Source: Bacillus sp. (in: firmicutes) (GTDB taxonomy: Bacteria > Bacillota > Bacilli > Bacillales > Bacillaceae_J). From it: a stretch of 64,000 nucleotides of DNA. The stretch is from NCBI GenBank assembly GCA_012842745.1, contig DUSF01000041.1, positions 1-64,000 on the forward strand. Direction: 5' to 3'. Made by a program: the position numbers and the translations under genes. Shown one piece after another: positions 1 to 9,514 of this stretch; the stretch's first letter is position 1, and each line of letters begins with the position of its first letter. The notes beneath the pieces were generated by a model. It was not told the DNA's origin, ran no database searches, and saw only the letters and a list, made by a program, of their open reading frames with translations.

Positions 1-64
1 AAGAGATGAAAAAAATTTTAAAACAAACAAAAAAGGGGAAATAGTACGCTTTTTTATCCATTAA

Positions 65-108
65 AAAACCGCCAAAAATATTGATTTACCAATGGTTTTG
101 GCGGTTTT
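65..108. terminator. Hairpin terminator, possibly bidirectional
   Basis: A perfect 13-base inverted repeat, AAAACCGCCAAAA with TTTTGGCGGTTTT, has A/T tracts on both outer sides, so it could stop transcription from either side. It lies at the left edge beyond the leader-like block at 121-187. The gene it serves is outside the window. Positions 1-64 show nothing else recognisable. Confidence 0.7.
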
Positions 109-120
109 GAGTGTCAAAGA

Positions 121-187
121 TGAGATTTTAGTACGAATATCCAAATATTGCAATAATTATTCCCTCTCCTTCGAAAACTACATTTTT
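121..187 (-). repeat. Orphan copy of the CRISPR leader block
   Basis: This block strongly resembles the sequence at about 12895-12957 next to the CRISPR array. Shared stretches are TACGAATATCC, TTGCAATAA and CTCTCCTTCGAAAACT, in the same order and spacing. No CRISPR repeat lies to its left, where an array would start on the minus strand; a hairpin is there instead. I infer a relic leader whose array was lost, or one shared by a locus beyond the edge. It sits just after the terminator of the type III operon, as the other copy sits just after the cas4 end. Confidence 0.5.
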
Positions 188-231
188 CTCATTTAGATAT
201 TATTATTTTTCCCTTTGTGCTAACAATTATA

Positions 232-279
232 GATTGAAAAAACATCCATTAAATCAAATAAAATGAATGTTTTTCCAAT
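232..279 (-). terminator. Terminator of the type III-D operon
   Basis: On the minus strand an imperfect stem pairs ATTGGAAAAACAT with ATGTTTTTTCAAT and encloses a second CATT/AATG stem. It lies about 130 bases after the stop codon of the last type III gene. The AT-rich stem makes its strength uncertain. The rest of 280-405 shows no gene. Confidence 0.5.
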
Positions 280-405
280 TTAATATGTTACAACCTAACG
301 CCCTTTGAATGCAAGTAATAGTATTCCTTTGGTAGAAACTAATCAAAATTATTTTATTGAAATACAAAAAATCATCTTAATCACGAAAAATAAAAACAGG
401 AACTT

Positions 406-1698
406 TTAGTGAAATTTTGTTGGGAGCTGCTGATAATCTTTAAATCCTTGTTTAAAATTTAATGCTTGATCACATTCATTAATAAATGGCCAAATCACAT
501 TCTTCATTTCATTATAGTCTGATTCATAAAGTGGTTTATTTCCATGAGCTAGATAGCTATAGTTTCGTTTTTGCAGGACATTTCTTAATTTTGCTTCCCA
601 GTTTTTCCAAACTTCTCCTACTGGGTGGTTTAAGTAACTTAAAAGCCTATAGCCTTCTTCCAAACCAATTTGTATTTTTTTATTTCGGTCACTTCTTTTT
701 TTTTCGTAATAATCAACGTACTGCTCTGGAAGTAATGATACATCAATATCAGATGTGTTAAGCTTTATTTCCCCTGTCATTAAAGAAAATTGTTCATACA
801 TTTCCACTGCCCGGTAAACTCGGGCGATGGCATCATCATATTGTCGATGTTCTGCTTTTCTTTCTGCATTATTTAAAAGATCATAAACAAGTATAAATCC
901 TAGTCCTGGTGGATTTTTAGATTCAGGTTTCCAATCTTCAAACCATTCGACTGTCTTTGCTAATTTTTTTACAAGTGAATTATAGGAATTTATAAATTCA
1001 TCATCTTTTTTAAACATTTCAATATAATCCACTGCTGAATGATAATTGAATTTATCCCATTCGTCAAAAGCTTTTGCTAAATAATATAATCGGTTAAATT
1101 GTTGTTTCTGAGCTATATGATTATTGGCACTCAATTCATCTAAAATATGATATGCTGCATTGTAACTTCTTTTTGAAATAAGATTCTCACTCTGCCTTAA
1201 CTGTCTTTGAATGAATACAGAGTTAGTAGGAAGTTTCTCAATACGCTCCATTCCATTCCTAATTTTAACTAAATCTTTACGTATTCCTGCTACAATTGTT
1301 ATATCACATTCAGGAAACTCCATCCCAGCTATTGCCAATCCAACTGACATTGATTTTGTTCCACCAGTATAGTCAACAATCACATAATCATTTTGATGGA
1401 GATGCTTAATAATCTTTTCAACTGCCAAAGTATAAGTATTATAAGGATTATCGCTTTCTACAATAATAATCTTATATTTTTCAGGAAGAAGTCTTGTTTG
1501 AGCTACTATACTGACACGTTTTTCCCCAGTATTATTATCTTCACACACAAAACCATCTCCATCTACACTTTCTTTACTTCCTTTATTTGATACTGTTGTC
1601 TCAGTTGCAAAAAAATATACAAGATCCGGTTTATTTTTAATAATAGATGTTACAATCGGTTTATCGGTTCCACCAACAGTAACAAATAACACTTTCAT
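406..1698 (-). CDS. CARF-HEPN ribonuclease, type III ancillary effector (TIGR02710/Csx1-Csm6-like)
   Basis: Product of 430 residues. The N-terminus (MKVLFVTVGGT) and a DYTGGTKSM loop near residue 110 are hallmarks of a CARF domain that senses cyclic oligoadenylate. The C-terminal half is helical and holds RNYSYLAH near residues 378-385, fitting the R-x4-6-H catalytic motif of HEPN ribonucleases. From family knowledge, such proteins degrade RNA when Cas10 makes cyclic oligoadenylate on target recognition. It is the last gene of the leftward type III operon, separated from the RAMP gene before it by about 230 bases, so it may have its own promoter. The start is supported by AGAAGGTGATTCA before ATG. 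The family label is from memory of motifs; the CARF plus HEPN reading is firm. Confidence 0.82.
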   Translation of the reverse strand: MKVLFVTVGGTDKPIVTSIIKNKPDLVYFFATETTVSNKGSKESVDGDGFVCEDNNTGEKRVSIVAQTRLLPEKYKIIIVESDNPYNTYTLAVEKIIKHLHQNDYVIVDYTGGTKSMSVGLAIAGMEFPECDITIVAGIRKDLVKIRNGMERIEKLPTNSVFIQRQLRQSENLISKRSYNAAYHILDELSANNHIAQKQQFNRLYYLAKAFDEWDKFNYHSAVDYIEMFKKDDEFINSYNSLVKKLAKTVEWFEDWKPESKNPPGLGFILVYDLLNNAERKAEHRQYDDAIARVYRAVEMYEQFSLMTGEIKLNTSDIDVSLLPEQYVDYYEKKRSDRNKKIQIGLEEGYRLLSYLNHPVGEVWKNWEAKLRNVLQKRNYSYLAHGNKPLYESDYNEMKNVIWPFINECDQALNFKQGFKDYQQLPTKFH

Positions 1699-1930
1699 TG
1701 AATCACCTTCTTAATGCAATAGTTCCTTACACAAAAAAGTTTTAAAATTAGTATTTTTTAAATAGGTTTCCAAATTTTTCATTTTCTGCAAAGGCATTAC
1801 CACAATACCAATCACTTCTCTTACTGCGCCTATCACTATGTGCCATTACCAGTATCACCTAAAATTCCCCTCTATTGTAATTCTGCCTCTTCTTATAATT
1901 TGATCGATTGTTTTTTTCATCTTTTATATA

Positions 1931-3787
1931 CTAAAAACTTGGCAAAGATTGATTCTCATCCGATATGTGAGGTAGTGAATATTTAATTTTAGGAGTCCCT
2001 ACTCCTCCGCGGTTCCCAACAAACCATAAGAAAACTTTTTCCCTATTTTTTCCATCTTTCCCAACTGGATAAGAAATATTTTTAGGTGCTTGATTAAAAG
2101 ATGATACTTTTTTTACATAGTCATAGGCTGTTGTTGAAATCATTGAGGGAATCTCATTCTCATTTATAATGTTGTTTAGCGGTAGAACATCGCGTTTGAT
2201 TTTTCCACCAGTTAAACAAACTTTTCTTTCCTTAATTTCTTTAACTCTTAATTTAATACTTCCTAAGCCTAACGGTTTTCCCATGCCAATTTTATGACAT
2301 AAATCATTATCATTGCTACCTAAATTTAGAGTCCATGTTAAATTCTTTAATTCATCCTCCGTTATACCGTCAAAGAATATTTTAAATGAAAATATGATTC
2401 CTCCGTTTAATGGTCTTACCATCGCATTTAATTTATTTAACTTTTGACAGCCTAATGGGTGAACATTTTTTCTCCAATCTTGATTATGCCAATAAAACTT
2501 TCGACCCTTGACTTTAGGAATATAGTCTTCGCTTGTCTTTAACACATTTTGTTTATTTATTTTTATCCATTTTCCTGCATAATCATAGTTCCATAATTCT
2601 GCTCCATTTGGTCTTTCTAAATAGAATTCTGTTGCTGAAGGCTTTGGAGAAGAAAGTTCATTTAATACACTAGGTTTATTATAAAGCGCAGTATAATCAT
2701 TTCTTTTTTGTTCAAGAACTGCATCCGTAAAACGAAGCCTCGATGAAAGTGCATCTCGACGTGAAACCATTCCAAATAAAGAGCATGCTGAGCATATGCA
2801 ATCTTTCTTTTGACATGGTGCATAATTTCCTTGATATAATAAAATATCACTTAATTTTGTAATAAATACTTCTTGAGAGATTGAAGCAGGAGTAAGATAA
2901 TATATTGTTTGGCCATTGACATTTCTTTTATTATAATAAATCAATATTTTATCATTTTCTCCTAATCTCATTTTTGCATAGATTGAGGGTTCTTTTTGCT
3001 GCCCATTATCATCTTTTTTAATATTATTATCGTAGACACTAATAACTTGTTTTAAAGAATCAATCATTTTCAAGGCTTCTTCATTATTAAATTTCTCAAT
3101 AATATTTCTTTCTTTTTGTGGAGAAAAAATCGCCTCATGTTTTTTATTGAATTTATTAGTTTTATGGATGTATCCTTTTTTTACATTTTCGCCACTCATT
3201 TTATCTGCATTAATTTCTAATACACATGTTCCTTTATGGCTAAAATATACTTCTTGACCTTCTTCAAAGTCATCAAAATTATTTACCTTTTTACATTTAG
3301 ATTTAGGAAGTCCAGTATTTACTCGATATCTATCCGCTTTTTCAAGATACCATTTACCATCACTATGCTTATAAAATATTGCAGGCTCCCCTGGTACTGA
3401 TGATCTTTTATGGAAAGATTCGTCCTCATTAATTGATGACAGACAAGATTGTGTTAATGCCTCGTACATCGACCGAATGACGCCGCGGATTTCACTCCCA
3501 GGTATAATTGGTTCAGGTTCTTTTTTGGACTGACCATTATTCAAATCAGTATAGGAATAAAAGTCATATGACTTCCCCCTTCCTTTTGCTGCAAAATCAA
3601 GAGCTTTATCTGATGTTGTATTTGGAATAAAGATTGGTGTTTTCGTTTCTAGTTCACATTCAATGTACCCTGTAAACTTTTCTTTCAATTTTAACTCAGA
3701 ATAATTTTGTCGTACACATTCATCTATTAACGGAATAAATGTGTAAGGATTTACAAACAGTTTATTTTTATCTTCTTGCCAACCCAT
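1931..3787 (-). CDS. Type III-D RAMP protein, TIGR03986 family
   Basis: Product of 618 residues, a long RAMP (Cas7-like) backbone protein. The N-terminal NPYTFIPL stretch and the IPGSEIRGVIRSMYEAL motif, a Gly-rich RAMP loop with the usual PGS.IRG pattern, fit the TIGR03986 family that accompanies Csx10 and Csx19. A CxxxxCxCSxC cluster near residues 325-340 (CQKKDCICSACSLFG) could bind zinc, and a GMGKPLGLGS loop near residue 500 resembles the C-terminal Gly-rich RAMP loop. It would form part of the crRNA-binding filament of the interference complex. The start follows GGGGGTG five bases upstream. It lies 11 bases after csx19 in the same operon. Confidence 0.85.
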   Translation of the reverse strand: MGWQEDKNKLFVNPYTFIPLIDECVRQNYSELKLKEKFTGYIECELETKTPIFIPNTTSDKALDFAAKGRGKSYDFYSYTDLNNGQSKKEPEPIIPGSEIRGVIRSMYEALTQSCLSSINEDESFHKRSSVPGEPAIFYKHSDGKWYLEKADRYRVNTGLPKSKCKKVNNFDDFEEGQEVYFSHKGTCVLEINADKMSGENVKKGYIHKTNKFNKKHEAIFSPQKERNIIEKFNNEEALKMIDSLKQVISVYDNNIKKDDNGQQKEPSIYAKMRLGENDKILIYYNKRNVNGQTIYYLTPASISQEVFITKLSDILLYQGNYAPCQKKDCICSACSLFGMVSRRDALSSRLRFTDAVLEQKRNDYTALYNKPSVLNELSSPKPSATEFYLERPNGAELWNYDYAGKWIKINKQNVLKTSEDYIPKVKGRKFYWHNQDWRKNVHPLGCQKLNKLNAMVRPLNGGIIFSFKIFFDGITEDELKNLTWTLNLGSNDNDLCHKIGMGKPLGLGSIKLRVKEIKERKVCLTGGKIKRDVLPLNNIINENEIPSMISTTAYDYVKKVSSFNQAPKNISYPVGKDGKNREKVFLWFVGNRGGVGTPKIKYSLPHISDENQSLPSF

Positions 3788-3798
3788 GTTAACACCCC

Positions 3799-4359
3799 CT
3801 ATAACGGATTCCCTTGTTCATCTAATAAGCTACATAGTCTTGCATCTTTAAATTGAATCATTCCATCCTCATCGTAAGAATAATAATTTCTAACCTTGTA
3901 AAATATTTTTGAACTGTTTTCAATTTTCCTTGTGCTAGGAACAAAAACTTTTAAACCACGTTCTTTCTCTTCTAATATAATCCAATTATTTTCGTCAGCT
4001 TCTTTTTTTCGTCCCCAAATCGCATATTTCATATCACAACATTGACTGTCTCCTGGCTCCTTATAATCAATCCGTTTCCTTCCTTGAAATTCATCTCCAT
4101 TTTTCCATAAATAAAGCTCGCCATCTTCGTGAAATATTCTTGCTTCTAACAAATACTTTTCATGAAACTGATTATGCTTATAAAACTGAATTTCTCCATC
4201 ATAAATCCACCCCAACTGTACTTGGTCAACAAAATGCGCAAGAATATAACTCGTTTTATTTTTACTAAAATAAATCATTTCTGCCTTAATCTTTTCAGAT
4301 TGAACAGCAAATTTTTCAATTTCTGATTTGATGTTGTTTGTGATAGAAGGAAAAATCAT
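3799..4359 (-). CDS. csx19: Type III-D protein Csx19 (TIGR03984 family)
   Basis: Product of 186 residues. The pattern of a short N-terminal region, then SYILAHFVDQVQLGWI, then an EARIFHEDGELYLWK stretch and a YAIWG segment matches what I recall of Csx19, a small subunit seen only with type III-D systems. Its biochemical role is poorly known. Its ATG overlaps the stop of the preceding RAMP gene in an ATGA junction, implying translational coupling. The assignment rests on sequence character plus its place between csx10/RAMP and TIGR03986. Confidence 0.75.
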   Translation of the reverse strand: MIFPSITNNIKSEIEKFAVQSEKIKAEMIYFSKNKTSYILAHFVDQVQLGWIYDGEIQFYKHNQFHEKYLLEARIFHEDGELYLWKNGDEFQGRKRIDYKEPGDSQCCDMKYAIWGRKKEADENNWIILEEKERGLKVFVPSTRKIENSSKIFYKVRNYYSYDEDGMIQFKDARLCSLLDEQGNPL

Positions 4360-5738
4360 CTGTACACTTCCTCCCTTCGCTCCCTTCGCTCCCCTATTAA
4401 ATAATCAGCTAAGGAATTGTAATGATCCTCAATAAACACTGAATCAACTTCTCTTTTTTCTCCATCTTTTATATAAAATATATGTGTACCCGTTAATATT
4501 CCTCGCCCAATACTTGTCTCACCGCCTACGGCTAAATAGCCTTCTTGTAAATCCTTTAAAACTAATAGTAAAATGCCAATTTCATATTTCTGCGGTTTTT
4601 TAATTTCTATTGTTAGTTGAGTTTTCCCTTTAAAGCAAGGTGTAGAATCAAATAAAGCAGAAGTAGCTGCACCACCTGTAAATCGGTCAATCCTCACTCT
4701 CGTTTGTTTAATTTCACGACTACCCTCAATTTTTGTTTCATAAAACCGAATTCTTGAGGCTTTGGCCTTATTCATCGCTTCATCAACAAAACCGAATAGA
4801 TAATGAATCAGTTCACTTATGCGATTATCTCTTTCTCCTAATTCCCTGAGAATACGATATACTTGATGACGAATGACTCCATTCCAAGTTGTTCCAGGAA
4901 TAATAGCCTCATTATTAGACATTAAATGATGATAATCTGGTGAATCCACCATATTTGTATATTGTCTGATTAAGATAGAAGACTGAATTGCAAATGGTAT
5001 GATGAATGTAATCCAGTCGTCTTGTTTTACTCTTTTCCGTAAAGATGCCCATTCTTCGATGATTGTATTGGAACAAAACGAGTTCCAGTTAAATTCAAGC
5101 CATTGATTAAATGCAGCCCTTGCATTGTTCCCAGCTAATGATAAATCTAGGATTTTAATAGATTGGCGACTCAACTTTCCATAACCAAAGCCACGATTCG
5201 TTTTAGCACCAAAACGAACCGAACCATTTATAAGCTTGTCCAGCATCTCAAATAGTAGACCTTTCAGCGCAAGGTCGTCATCACCTTGGCGAACAATAAC
5301 TTCAAAGCGAAATTCAAACTCACATCCAGGTTCCAAAACTTGATAATCAAATTTAGAACCTTCTTTAACTACTTTTGTCTGTTCTTCAATTCTTATTCCA
5401 TCACGTACAGACATTGAATATGACTGCTCATCAAGTAGATGCGCATCATATACGTATAAACGACTGATTTGCGAAGAATCCGCTTCACTATTTCCATTAC
5501 CTCTTTTTCCAAAGAGCTGTTGAATAATATCTTCCTCTTCTTGACCATGTTCTACATTTGCAAGGGCACTTCGGAGAATGCCTGCAATTGAAGTTCCTGG
5601 AATAAACGGAATGCCATTACCATTTAAAAGGAAGTCGTGATCCGTTTCATTGTTCAGACCAGAGCCGATTATTACTGGTGATAAAAATTTAAAAATGCTC
5701 GAAATATAAATACGTCCTATTACGCGATCATTGCTCAT
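4356..5738 (-). CDS. Type III RAMP protein with two Cas7/Csm3-like domains
   Basis: Product of 460 residues made of two RAMP repeats. The first has FIPGTSIAGILRSAL (near residues 40-55) and ends in GAKTNRGFGYGKL. The second has IIPGTTWNGVIRHQV (near 275-290) and ends in GGETSIGRGILTG. Each repeat thus keeps a PGT..xGxxR loop and a C-terminal Gly-rich loop, the signature of Csm3/Cmr4-type backbone subunits. Such subunits coat the crRNA and cut target RNA with a loop aspartate; which Asp serves here cannot be fixed by eye. The start lies within the last 11 bases of csx10, so translation is probably coupled. Confidence 0.85.
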   Translation of the reverse strand: MSNDRVIGRIYISSIFKFLSPVIIGSGLNNETDHDFLLNGNGIPFIPGTSIAGILRSALANVEHGQEEEDIIQQLFGKRGNGNSEADSSQISRLYVYDAHLLDEQSYSMSVRDGIRIEEQTKVVKEGSKFDYQVLEPGCEFEFRFEVIVRQGDDDLALKGLLFEMLDKLINGSVRFGAKTNRGFGYGKLSRQSIKILDLSLAGNNARAAFNQWLEFNWNSFCSNTIIEEWASLRKRVKQDDWITFIIPFAIQSSILIRQYTNMVDSPDYHHLMSNNEAIIPGTTWNGVIRHQVYRILRELGERDNRISELIHYLFGFVDEAMNKAKASRIRFYETKIEGSREIKQTRVRIDRFTGGAATSALFDSTPCFKGKTQLTIEIKKPQKYEIGILLLVLKDLQEGYLAVGGETSIGRGILTGTHIFYIKDGEKREVDSVFIEDHYNSLADYLIGERRERREEVYR

Positions 5739-7893
5739 TTTTTACCACCTGCTTCTTTTTTTCTATTTCCCTGTTCATAAATTTCATCTGTAGAAAAATA
5801 GTTTTATAATACAACTTCGCTAGTTCCCAAGAGTCAACATACGCCTTACTTTCCTCAGTTAACAGTCGATAATCTTTAGAATAAATAGAAATTTGTTTCT
5901 TTTCTTCTGCAAATTGATTCTTTTTGTAAAAATCCCAAAACGGCTGGAGCTTCTTTCTCTTGCTTTCTGATAATATTTTCTGTTTTTTATAATAAGTATC
6001 TTCTTCAAATTTTTCGATTGAATTTGCTGCATCTAGCATTCCTATTAATTTAGAAATAAGTGAATTATGAAGAGATACGTTCGCAGCATTTAATGCACGT
6101 TCTATAACTTGCTCGTGCATTTTTCGTTTTTGGATTGCCGTTAAAAGCAATTGTGTATGAATAGGTTTTGCAAGCGACCTTTCATCTTTTTGTTCGATTT
6201 CTGGTCTATAGTAAATAGAGTTAAATCCATGCTGATTAACTAAGATTCTGCCAAAACCTTCATTTGATCTTAATCCATAGCTATCCTTTTCAAGCTGTTC
6301 AAAATCAATATCAACTTCACACTCTTTTATTTCAAAGACAAACACACTGCCAGCTGCTAATGCTTGACATTGGATTTTAGGTAACCCCCACTTCCCATTA
6401 AAACCACCTATTTCCGTAGTACTAACAAAATATTGTTTAGTCGACAGCATTGGATATTTGTCATGAATTTCATTAATTAAATGAGTTGGATTAGCTTCTA
6501 TCATTCCTGTATTAGGATTTCTTACAATACATGGTGAAGCCAGCGTAATGACACATCGCTCATCATAGTCAAAAAATGTTGTTTCATAATCAGAAATACT
6601 ATCTAATTGAATGTTTACTTTTGCATATTGCGCCGTTTTTGACCGACCAATTCGAATCGTATCCTTATTTTCCATCAATAAAGCTAGTCGTTCTAAATCA
6701 TGCTTTTCACCTATAATACTGCCACAAAATGATTGTCCTTTCTTGAGCACAACATATTGAAAAAAGGCTCCTTCATCCTTTGTAGCATGACCAATCATTC
6801 TATTTTTAGGGCGTTGATGATGGTATTCAATCTCCACTTCAGGAACATATTTTTGAAAACCACCCACTGTAAATGCAACATACCCGCTAAGTTTTTTCGT
6901 TTGTATTTTTTCCTCTTCTACCGTTTGTTGATCCTCATTAAACGCTAAATCATAGCATTCCGTTTTATCTTTTTTTTGTACGAAACTTAATGGCGTCGGA
7001 TAATATACAATCTCTCCATCATATGGATAAGCATTAAGAAATTTAACATGATCGCTTAAAAACAAACGATAAAACTCCTCATTATAATGTGCATCATTTT
7101 CAAGCCGATGTTGTTTAATATATTCCGTCGCGAAAACTCCTAATAGAGCACTTCCGGATAAATATGTATCTGTTTGCGAAGCTGAATGAATTTGTTGGGA
7201 TAAAATTAACTGTGTTTGCAGTGTCAATTGATAGGTCAATTGACATAGATTATCGTCACTAGCATGCACATGAATAGGATGGGAGAATTGTTTCAGCGCT
7301 AATTCTTCCTTCAACTCACATGATACTTCCCCTAATCCTCTTGTTCTATTCAATCCAATATGACGCAATGCTTTACAACAATTTTTTAATAACAAAATCA
7401 CTTCTTGATCATCCGTTTCCAATTCTATTGGAATATGAAATACTTGCCCTTTCTTGATCACTCTTAAGGAACGTAGTGAATCCTTAAGTGCTGCCCCTGT
7501 ATTTTTATTAATACTTGTTTGTGAGCGAACATACGTATAGTAATCCGTTATATTTTCTTTTTGATAAAAGGTTTGATACCTCTTATCACTTTTAAGATTC
7601 TCGACTTCTTTTCTAAGGACTTCATAGTTTTGTAACACACCATTATCTACTTTAAGTGAACCTTCCTGTTCGCCACTTATACCAAATAACAGCGCAAATG
7701 CTATCTCATTAAAATCTTCTTGTAACGCATCTCTTATTTCCAATGCCGCTTCTTTTAGGCATCCTTTAATTCGACGTGCAGGAATAATCGGAAAACCAAG
7801 TTCGTCCGTAGCAATATCAATATCTATTACACCTGGTACAGATTCTCCAGAAGCAGTACATAAATCAGATTCTAGTTTTATTTCAACGAACAT
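5728..7893 (-). CDS. csx10: Type III-D RAMP protein Csx10 (Cas5-like)
   Basis: Product of 721 residues. The N-terminus reads LESDLCTASGESVPGVIDID, then DELGFPIIPARRIKGCLKEA, the classic Csx10 opening in which the IPARR.KG loop contacts the crRNA 5' handle. A second Gly-rich element, GLNRTRGLGEVSC near residue 205, and a later GLRSNEGFGRILV near residue 545 suggest two RAMP folds. The last 150 residues are lysine-rich and helical. It should cap the crRNA 5' end beside Cas10. It overlaps the end of cas10 by 16 bases. Confidence 0.88.
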   Translation of the reverse strand: MFVEIKLESDLCTASGESVPGVIDIDIATDELGFPIIPARRIKGCLKEAALEIRDALQEDFNEIAFALLFGISGEQEGSLKVDNGVLQNYEVLRKEVENLKSDKRYQTFYQKENITDYYTYVRSQTSINKNTGAALKDSLRSLRVIKKGQVFHIPIELETDDQEVILLLKNCCKALRHIGLNRTRGLGEVSCELKEELALKQFSHPIHVHASDDNLCQLTYQLTLQTQLILSQQIHSASQTDTYLSGSALLGVFATEYIKQHRLENDAHYNEEFYRLFLSDHVKFLNAYPYDGEIVYYPTPLSFVQKKDKTECYDLAFNEDQQTVEEEKIQTKKLSGYVAFTVGGFQKYVPEVEIEYHHQRPKNRMIGHATKDEGAFFQYVVLKKGQSFCGSIIGEKHDLERLALLMENKDTIRIGRSKTAQYAKVNIQLDSISDYETTFFDYDERCVITLASPCIVRNPNTGMIEANPTHLINEIHDKYPMLSTKQYFVSTTEIGGFNGKWGLPKIQCQALAAGSVFVFEIKECEVDIDFEQLEKDSYGLRSNEGFGRILVNQHGFNSIYYRPEIEQKDERSLAKPIHTQLLLTAIQKRKMHEQVIERALNAANVSLHNSLISKLIGMLDAANSIEKFEEDTYYKKQKILSESKRKKLQPFWDFYKKNQFAEEKKQISIYSKDYRLLTEESKAYVDSWELAKLYYKTIFLQMKFMNREIEKKKQVVKNEQ

Positions 7894-9497
7894 TTCACTG
7901 GCTCCTCCTCTCCAACAGGAATATATAAATCTAACATTTCTAGTACATCAAAAAATGGGGTTATATATTCGCTTGTATACACTTCTAAATCACCAGTCAA
8001 AGTAGTAGCATCAAAACATTTAGGCAATCCTAGTTTTCTACTTTTTGCTTCTTTCAAAAATAACGCAGTTTCATTTTCCCCTTGAATTAGTGCATTTCTA
8101 AATTGTTTCAAACGGTGACGTGGCCACTTTTTTATGAATTCGGTATAAATTTGATGAAATTTTTTGATGTTATACAATTCAGTTTCTGAATCGTCTTCAC
8201 CAACGATCCATGGTCGCCATAATAAATGATAGGTATGATAACCTTTATCCAATTTGTGTTCTGGGTATGTGTAATATTTTTGTCGTATCTGATGGAGTTC
8301 TTCTGATATACCACCTTGAACAATGTGGAAGTCTAACCAGCTTTTCGGAGTATCTGAATGTATTGCTTTAGCTTTTGCTTTTGCATAGGAACAGCAATGT
8401 TCAGCTATTTCATAAGCCTGTTGAAATGGAAAATGTGGTTTAACAATGGCGATTCCTGCACAAGCAGATAGCTTTTCATCGCTATTTGGTATTGAATATT
8501 TTTGAATTTCCTCTAAAAATTTCTTTGTAAGTGACAAAGCAATCCGTGCGTCACAAACAAACGTAACATCATCTCCATTAAGGACAATATCACGAAGTGG
8601 CAACATAATTTTCTCACTTTTTTGTTTTAGTTTAAGCCTTTCTAATGATTGATTCTCAATGGCATGAATTAATTTCCTAGTCATCTTTTTAAACACTTCA
8701 CGATATGTTTCTGCTATAAAAGCTGAAAATGTTCGTATAAAAGCAACTGCTTCCTGATAATCTTTGTACTGTTCTAAATATTTTTGTAATGTCTTTCCTA
8801 GTGAATTGCCATCAATATGAATAATTGCAATATGACTTTCTCCATCTCTACGCCCTAAATCGTCTAAATCAAGAGGCATTTCGTATTTGGAGCAATCAAA
8901 ATACAGACAATTATTTTTCGCTTCTTTTTGGAATTCATATGCTGCTTTCTGTTTACTGTACAATTCAAATGGAACATACTTTTTAATAGATTCCGTTGTG
9001 TCTATATTACTAACAGGTCGCTGGCTTCTTGTGCAAAGTTCAGTAATAGATAAACCTAACATCGGTTTTGCAGGAGGGTATTCGTTTTTTTTCTTATGGA
9101 TCTTTGCATAAAGTTGATCTAAATCTTTTTGAAAATCAATTCCTTCCACTTTTTCAATCACACATATTAGTAAATTAACACCTGTTTTCAATAGTATTTT
9201 TTCAGATAATGCTTGATTTACCTTTTTAGCAACTTCAATTTGTTGATAGGCAACAACAGCCTTTCCCCCACCGCTATAAATAACCTCTGCCTCAAGTGTT
9301 GGATTAGATAGCATTTTAAAGTTCGTATCTTTTTCCCAATCAATATGATAATGTTGGCACTTTTCTTCAATCGTTTCATATAAATATTGTTTTGTAATAT
9401 TTGCGACAATTGTTGATGCTCCCATATTTTCCTTTAATTTCGAAGACTGAAAAATATACTTTTGAATTCCAGTTACATCATATAGTGCGAAGTACAT
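7878..9497 (-). CDS. cas10: Cas10, type III-D large subunit, without HD domain
   Basis: Product of 539 residues. It opens directly with YDVTGIQKYIF, the start of the first Palm domain, so the N-terminal HD nuclease of Csm1-type Cas10 is missing. The second Palm domain has LNGDDVTFV near residues 305-313, matching the GGDD cyclase motif with Asn for the first Gly and both Asp retained. I infer that cyclic oligoadenylate synthesis is still likely, because two CARF effectors flank the operon, while target DNA cutting by HD is not encoded. At 539 residues it is short for Cas10. The start has a good GGGAGGGTCTAT before ATG. Confidence 0.88.
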   Translation of the reverse strand: MYFALYDVTGIQKYIFQSSKLKENMGASTIVANITKQYLYETIEEKCQHYHIDWEKDTNFKMLSNPTLEAEVIYSGGGKAVVAYQQIEVAKKVNQALSEKILLKTGVNLLICVIEKVEGIDFQKDLDQLYAKIHKKKNEYPPAKPMLGLSITELCTRSQRPVSNIDTTESIKKYVPFELYSKQKAAYEFQKEAKNNCLYFDCSKYEMPLDLDDLGRRDGESHIAIIHIDGNSLGKTLQKYLEQYKDYQEAVAFIRTFSAFIAETYREVFKKMTRKLIHAIENQSLERLKLKQKSEKIMLPLRDIVLNGDDVTFVCDARIALSLTKKFLEEIQKYSIPNSDEKLSACAGIAIVKPHFPFQQAYEIAEHCCSYAKAKAKAIHSDTPKSWLDFHIVQGGISEELHQIRQKYYTYPEHKLDKGYHTYHLLWRPWIVGEDDSETELYNIKKFHQIYTEFIKKWPRHRLKQFRNALIQGENETALFLKEAKSRKLGLPKCFDATTLTGDLEVYTSEYITPFFDVLEMLDLYIPVGEEEPVKCSLK

Positions 9498-9514
9498 ATA
9501 GACCCTCCCTTTTT

